Assembly (NCBI GenBank): GCA_002344205.1
Contig: DDSZ01000003.1
Span: forward strand, 28,619-92,618
DNA length: 64,000 nt
Reading direction: 5' to 3'
DNA from: Opitutaceae bacterium UBA2377
Lineage (GTDB): Bacteria; Verrucomicrobiota; Verrucomicrobiia; Opitutales; Opitutaceae
In this document: piece after piece, positions 60,112-64,000 of the stretch
How the letters are laid out: every line of letters starts with the position of its first letter
Numbering within the stretch: the first letter of the stretch is position 1
The notes under the pieces: model-generated
Told to the model about the DNA's origin: nothing
Database searches by the model: none
The model's input: the letters and a program-made list of their open reading frames with translations, nothing else
Position numbers and translations under genes: made by a program

Positions 60112-61215
60112 TCAATTCCACACCCCGCTGGCCGGCGTGTGCTCGTCCAGCAGCAGCGGCAGCCGCACGGAAAAACGACCGGGCATGCTGCACACGCTGA
60201 TGTCGCGCCGCACCACCAGCAGGAAGCGCTCACGCAGGTTGCGCAGGCCCACCCCGGCGCCGGGCGCGGCCGGAGCCGCGGTCACCGGACAGGAGTTGCC
60301 GAAAACCAGCGCATCTTCCTCGAACTCCAGCGTGATGCGCAACGGCTGGGCTGCGCTGCAGCCGTTGTGCTTGAGCGCATTCTCCAGCAGGAGTTGCAGC
60401 GAGGCCGGCGGGATGTGCCGCCCCGCCGGGTTGCCGAAATCCTTCAGCTCGATCTCGAGCCCTTCGGGAAACCGCAGCCGGCACAGTTCCGCGTAGGCCT
60501 CGAAGAAGGCCAGCTCCTCCGCCAGCGGCACCAGATCCTGCTTCTGCCGCTCCAGCAGGTAGCGGCAAACCGTCGCCAGATGCCGGGTGAACTGTCCCGC
60601 CCGCTCCGGACACTCGCGGATCAACACCCCCAGCGTGTGCAGGCAGTTGAAGAGAAAATGCGGTGCCAACTGGCCCTTCACCGCTTCGAGTTCCGCCTGC
60701 AGCCGCGCCCGCTCGGATTGCGCCAGCCTCAGCCGGTCCTCCAGCCGGCCGTTGATCAAAAACGTCGTCTCATACACATGGCTCACAAACAGCACGGCCA
60801 GCCCCACCACCGCCGCCACCAGCCCGACCCGCGGCCAGTCAATCCCCGGAAACGGCGCCGCCGCCTGCCACGCCAGCATCGCGCCCGCAGTGAGCACAAG
60901 CGTGTAGCCCTGCGTGCCGCCGATCAGCAGCAGGAGCTTCCGCAGCGGCCGTGTTTCCCAGTCCAGCGTTCGCCGCAGCCGCAGGATGAGCAACCGGTTG
61001 CCCTGCCACACCGCAAAGGAAAGCAGCAGAAACCAGCCGTGACCGGCCCACCACCACGCATCGGTCCACGTCAGCTCCCCGTAGCTTCCCGTCAGATGCG
61101 GGATGGCCAGCCCGAGCAGGGGAATCCCCACCGACCGGACCGCGCCATCGCGCAGTTCACGGTCGCACTCGGGCCGCTCGATTGGCCGCTGCTCGGGGTC
61201 GCCGTCAAGAACCAT
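60112..61215 (-). CDS. LytS-family sensor histidine kinase
   Basis: A 367-residue His_kinase/HATPase protein of the LytS type. Four or so N-terminal membrane segments (about 28-150) are followed by a helix with LAPHFLFNCLHTLGVLI, in which His186 is the phosphoacceptor, then the ATPase domain with LLLENALKHNG (about 273-283) and GVGLRNLRERF. No LytTR response regulator is adjacent; nadD is downstream. The start at 61215 is chosen because the longer frame would run to the edge of the tRNA gene. Confidence 0.85.
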   Translation of the reverse strand: MVLDGDPEQRPIERPECDRELRDGAVRSVGIPLLGLAIPHLTGSYGELTWTDAWWWAGHGWFLLLSFAVWQGNRLLILRLRRTLDWETRPLRKLLLLIGGTQGYTLVLTAGAMLAWQAAAPFPGIDWPRVGLVAAVVGLAVLFVSHVYETTFLINGRLEDRLRLAQSERARLQAELEAVKGQLAPHFLFNCLHTLGVLIRECPERAGQFTRHLATVCRYLLERQKQDLVPLAEELAFFEAYAELCRLRFPEGLEIELKDFGNPAGRHIPPASLQLLLENALKHNGCSAAQPLRITLEFEEDALVFGNSCPVTAAPAAPGAGVGLRNLRERFLLVVRRDISVCSMPGRFSVRLPLLLDEHTPASGVWN

Positions 61216-61347
61216 GGTGTGGGGTAAACTGGAATCCACGATCTCAGGACACGACCCATCTGCGACCGGCAGCGGGGAAACTGCGTCATAAGCCGAGCGC
61301 CGCCGCGGGGTTGACGCTCGCCGCCTCCACCCCGAGAGTCCGCCCAT

Positions 61348-61434
61348 GCCCGGGTGGCGGAATTGGTATACGCATCGGACTTAAAATCCGTGACCTGCAA
61401 AGGTGTGTGGGTTCGAGTCCCACCCCGGGCACCA
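61348..61434 (+). tRNA. tRNA-Leu (anticodon UAA)
   Basis: The acceptor stem GCCCGGG (61348-61354) pairs with CCCGGGC (61424-61430), followed by discriminator A and an encoded CCA. The loop CTTAAAA carries anticodon TAA at 61382-61384, a variable arm typical of class II tRNAs follows, and GGTTCGAGTCC is the T arm. The outermost anticodon-stem pair is a T-T mismatch. Confidence 0.97.
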
Positions 61435-61462
61435 GTTTTCTCTCCCGCTGGTAAAGAAAATT

Positions 61463-61496
61463 GCCCGCCGCGGCTTCAACGAAGGCGGGCGGACCC
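61463..61496 (-). terminator. Possible terminator for the HAD/metallophosphoesterase operon
   Basis: GCCCGCC and GGCGGGC (61463-61469 and 61484-61490) form a stem with a 14-base loop; on the minus strand the stem is followed by AATTTTCTTT. It lies about 160 bp beyond the HAD gene stop. Confidence 0.4.
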
Positions 61497-61652
61497 TGCT
61501 CATTTCGCCCATGATTGGGGCTTAAGCACAGAAACCACGCCTCGGTGCGTGGAGGCAGGGTCGGACAGCCGGGCCAACCGGGAAGATTTTTCGGCAAACC
61601 CAACTTTTAGCCCGTCCCCAACCGCCACCGCGAGCCCGCCTTTCCAAACAGT

Positions 61653-62441
61653 TCACTTACCGGGTGAATTGTCCCGCAGGTCTGCGACGCTGCGCACCAC
61701 CCGGTCGGGCTGCAGGCGTGCTCCCTTGAGCATCGCGCGCGTGGAGTGGCCGCTGAGCACCAAGACGGCGCGCAGGCCGGCCCGCTTGGCGCCGAGGATG
61801 TCGGTGTCGAGCCGGTCGCCGACCATCGCCAGGCGGCGCCGTGGCAAGCCGAGTTTCTCCGCCGCCATGCGGAAGAGTTCCGGTCCGGGTTTGCCGATGA
61901 CCAGAGGCCGCACGCCGGTCATGCGCTCCAGGCCGGCAAGGAAAAATCCGCACTCCGGCGCCGGGCCGCGCTCGGTCGGGTAGGACGGATCGGGATTGGT
62001 CGCCACCAACGGCACGCCGCGCAGGATGTGCCGCGCCGCAGCAGCCAGCCGCTCGTAGTCCACGCGGCGGTCGAGACTCACGACCACGTGCGAGGGCCGG
62101 GCGGCGTTGCTCTCGATTCCCGCGTCGGCCAGCGCAGTGTGAAACGCCGGCTCGCCGATCGCAAACACCCGGCGTGCGTCCTGCGCCCGCAGCCACGCCG
62201 CCGTCGCCTGCCCCGCGGTAAGGATGCGCTCCGCCGGCACCGGGATGCCGAACCGCCGCAGTTTCGCCGCGAGGTATTCGGGGGCGAAACAGGAGTGGTT
62301 GGTGATGCACAGGTAGGGCGTCGCGGCGGCGTGCAGCCGCCGGACAAACGCCGCCGCGCCCGGCACCGCCCGGCGGCCGCGATAGAGGACGCCGTCCATG
62401 TCGAGCAGGTAGCCGTGCGGCCTGGCGGTCGCGAGGCTCAC
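61653..62441 (-). CDS. HAD-IIA family phosphatase (NagD-like)
   Basis: A 262-residue HAD hydrolase of the NagD type. The nucleophile motif is LLDMDGVLY with Asp14 and Asp16; the second motif region YLCITNHS and the cap part follow, and motif IV is GDRLDTDILGAKRAG (about 205-219), with IGKPGPELF carrying the lysine. Such enzymes remove phosphate from sugar- or nucleotide-phosphates; the substrate is unknown. The start overlaps the stop of the metallophosphoesterase by 4 bp. Confidence 0.92.
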   Translation of the reverse strand: MSLATARPHGYLLDMDGVLYRGRRAVPGAAAFVRRLHAAATPYLCITNHSCFAPEYLAAKLRRFGIPVPAERILTAGQATAAWLRAQDARRVFAIGEPAFHTALADAGIESNAARPSHVVVSLDRRVDYERLAAAARHILRGVPLVATNPDPSYPTERGPAPECGFFLAGLERMTGVRPLVIGKPGPELFRMAAEKLGLPRRRLAMVGDRLDTDILGAKRAGLRAVLVLSGHSTRAMLKGARLQPDRVVRSVADLRDNSPGK

Positions 62442-63355
62442 AGCGGGATGGTGAACGCGCGCTCGTCGGCGTTACCGCGCAGGTAGGCGTCGCCCGTCGG
62501 ATGCGCGACATCCGTATAATCCTTCTTATATCGCGGGGGGCCGTGCAGGTTGGTCCGCGGTTCATGCATTTCCTCCGGCAGGCTGCGCACCTCGACCGTG
62601 ATAGCGTCCGGCGTCACCGTCACCACCGGGTAGTCGTGCGGAAACGATGCCGTGCCCGAGGTCACCAACTGCCGCACCCCGCCGACCGCGACGGCGCCCG
62701 TGAGATGCAGGTGGCCGGAGATGATGAGCCGCACGTCACCACCGTCCACTTCCAAGGTGTCAAGCAGCTCCACCTCCAGCGCCTTGTAGGAGAGAAAGCC
62801 GAAGCTCTCGCGCAGCACGGCGTTGTCGCGCACCGGCAGGAACGGGATGTGGCACACAAGGATCTTCGGCACGCCCGGCCGCGCCCGCAGCAACCGCCGG
62901 AAATTCTCCAGCCGGGCCTCACGCCGTGCCGCCCCCACGTGAAACGTGCCGGCGTTGTTGAGCACGATGATCTCCGCCGCACCCGCGGGGATGGCGTAGT
63001 CGAATTTGTCCGCGCCAAAAGCCCGCACATAGGGCGACTCCCAAGCGGCGTCACCCTCCTGCTGCCTCACCTCGTGATTACCACAGCAGGGATGAAACGG
63101 CACCGGTAGCTTCGCCAACCGCTCTTTCAGTGCCGCCATCTCCGCGCCGATGGACGCCAGATTTTCCCCGTGGATGAAATCCCCCGCACCCATGATGAAA
63201 TCCACACCGGCCAGCGCGCCGCCGTATTCCACCTGTGAGAGCAACCACTCCGCCCGGGCATTCGCCCCGGGATAGCCGGTGTGCATCGTCACGCTGGGGA
63301 CGAACTGAGCATGCAGATCGTTGGCCACCGCGAAGCGGACTGTTTTCGCCGCCAT
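62438..63355 (-). CDS. Calcineurin-like metallophosphoesterase
   Basis: A 305-residue metallophosphoesterase. The metal-binding motifs appear in order: Asp13 and His15 (NDLHAQF), GAGDFIHG (about 55-62), the GNHE box (about 91-94), a conserved CHIPF (near 165) and SGHLHLTG (about 207-214). No signal peptide. The substrate cannot be told; members of this group act on phosphodiesters in carbohydrate loci. It is coupled to the HAD phosphatase gene downstream, and preceded by 3 bp by the partial gene at the right edge. Confidence 0.92.
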   Translation of the reverse strand: MAAKTVRFAVANDLHAQFVPSVTMHTGYPGANARAEWLLSQVEYGGALAGVDFIMGAGDFIHGENLASIGAEMAALKERLAKLPVPFHPCCGNHEVRQQEGDAAWESPYVRAFGADKFDYAIPAGAAEIIVLNNAGTFHVGAARREARLENFRRLLRARPGVPKILVCHIPFLPVRDNAVLRESFGFLSYKALEVELLDTLEVDGGDVRLIISGHLHLTGAVAVGGVRQLVTSGTASFPHDYPVVTVTPDAITVEVRSLPEEMHEPRTNLHGPPRYKKDYTDVAHPTGDAYLRGNADERAFTIPL

Positions 63356-63358
63356 CGC

Positions 63359-64000
63359 TCAATAACCCAGCTCAATCATTTGGTGCGCGGTGAATTCCGG
63401 CACGTTGAACTCCACCCCGTCGGCGTGGGCGGTGAAGGCCAAGTCGCCACCGTCCGGCACGAGGCGCACTTGCTTCACCTTGCGCGGCAGTCGGAGCCGC
63501 ACCCGCGTGTCGCGCAGCGGCACGAGGTCCTCGATGATCTCTACCGGTTTGCCGTGGAAGGTGCCACGGTTGCTGGTCACCGCGAAGAGCAGGTGCGCCA
63601 CGTAGCGCCGCTCCTTGGGCTGCTCGAGGACGTTGATGCGTCCGGTGGAAGGCAGGCTCGTCTCGACCGGCAGCCGGTCGCCGAGCAGGTGCCGCAGCGC
63701 CGCGGCAAAGAAATCGCGGTAGAGCGGCTGCCCGTAGGTGCGGTAGGCGCTGAAGAGATTGTGCGCGAAATAGGCAATCTGCTTCCCGAGCACCGCCGCC
63801 GGCGAGACCTTGGCGGGTGCGTCGGGCGCATGCTGGTGCGAGCAATAATGCTCCCAGGTGCGGTTGAAATACGACGCGCGCCGCTCCGCGAGCACCTTGG
63901 CCGTCGTCGGCTTGATCTCATAGGCGCCGCCGAGGATCACGATGGGCGACCGCACGGCGATGTCCGGCGTGAGCTTCGTCGCCACGAGGTAATCGGGATC
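63359..64000 (-). CDS. C-terminal part of a putative glycosidase-like protein (partial)
   Basis: Only 213 C-terminal residues are inside the window; the frame stays open to the right edge (DPDYLVATKLTPDIAVRSPIV and onward), so the gene continues beyond it. The visible part has SPIVILGGAYEIKP, an ASYFNRTWEHYCSHQHAP segment with two histidines, an alpha/beta core to about LLFAVTSNRGTF, and a beta-rich end with EIIEDLVPLRDTRVRLRLP and HQMIELGY. This resembles the trimerisation and C-terminal domains of beta-galactosidase-like (GHL6-type) hydrolases. The catalytic part is not visible, so the call is tentative. Confidence 0.55.
   Translation of the reverse strand, partial: DPDYLVATKLTPDIAVRSPIVILGGAYEIKPTTAKVLAERRASYFNRTWEHYCSHQHAPDAPAKVSPAAVLGKQIAYFAHNLFSAYRTYGQPLYRDFFAAALRHLLGDRLPVETSLPSTGRINVLEQPKERRYVAHLLFAVTSNRGTFHGKPVEIIEDLVPLRDTRVRLRLPRKVKQVRLVPDGGDLAFTAHADGVEFNVPEFTAHQMIELGY

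Noticed and set aside
60112-61347. Longer start for the LytS-like kinase, reaching the tRNA gene
   Set aside because: The extra 44 codons lack membrane or family features and would end next to the tRNA start on the other strand; the inner ATG at 61215 is more plausible.

Overview
The window reads as a GC-rich chromosomal segment of a member of the Verrucomicrobia, most likely an Opitutaceae relative. This is inferred from gene content: DUF1343/NamZ-type and DUF2264 proteins, paired sugar isomerase and Gfo/Idh/MocA dehydrogenase genes, many dispersed short repeats, a Gram-negative type envelope glycan locus and one short type IV pilin-like gene. I saw no rRNA, CRISPR array or transposase.

Layout. 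1-3.9 kb: a secreted orphan protein, a higBA toxin-antitoxin pair lying between a full SDR gene and a broken copy of that gene's 3' end, a BON-domain protein and an AraC-type regulator. 4-15.2 kb: a rightward carbohydrate block with a fucose-isomerase-like protein, a DUF2264 protein, a GH32 beta-fructosidase, glycerate kinase, a DUF1343 lipoprotein, a 2-hydroxyacid dehydrogenase, a TIM-barrel isomerase and a Gfo/Idh/MocA oxidoreductase. 15.2-22.9 kb: an accessory region, partly less GC-rich. It holds an AAA+ ATPase and subtilisin pair matching the IetAS anti-phage/plasmid-stability module, then a small-gene array. In that array an XRE regulator plus an 81-aa partner lies between two 200-bp direct repeats, beside DUF2200 and a small hydrolase, with a decayed hydrolase tail beyond the second repeat. 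A rhomboid protease follows. 22.9-29.8 kb: a VWA-like secreted protein, a PAS histidine kinase, exported MsrB, xseA and a VTT-domain membrane protein.

29.8-57.3 kb is one large surface-glycan locus. It begins with an O-antigen ligase/TPR protein and an initiating undecaprenyl-phosphate sugar transferase. A leftward operon then encodes Wzm/Wzt ABC export, a kinase-methyltransferase fusion that may cap the chain, one GT4 and four GT2 glycosyltransferases. Beyond it, two polyprenyl-phosphate GT2 enzymes, three methyltransferases and six large GT-C-like membrane proteins suggest a second, lipid-carrier-dependent layer of glycan decoration. 57.3-64 kb: a pilin-like gene with a clear terminator, a DUF481 outer-membrane-type protein, rsfS-nadD, a LytS-like kinase, tRNA-Leu(UAA), a HAD phosphatase, a metallophosphoesterase and the C-terminal part of a protein running off the right edge.

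The most interesting points are the kinase-methyltransferase fusion translationally coupled to a Wzt with a carbohydrate-binding tail, the repeat-punctuated cassette array at 19.2-21.5 kb, the concentration of GT-C proteins, and several dispersed repeat families including a 7-bp tandem repeat found just downstream of two unrelated genes.
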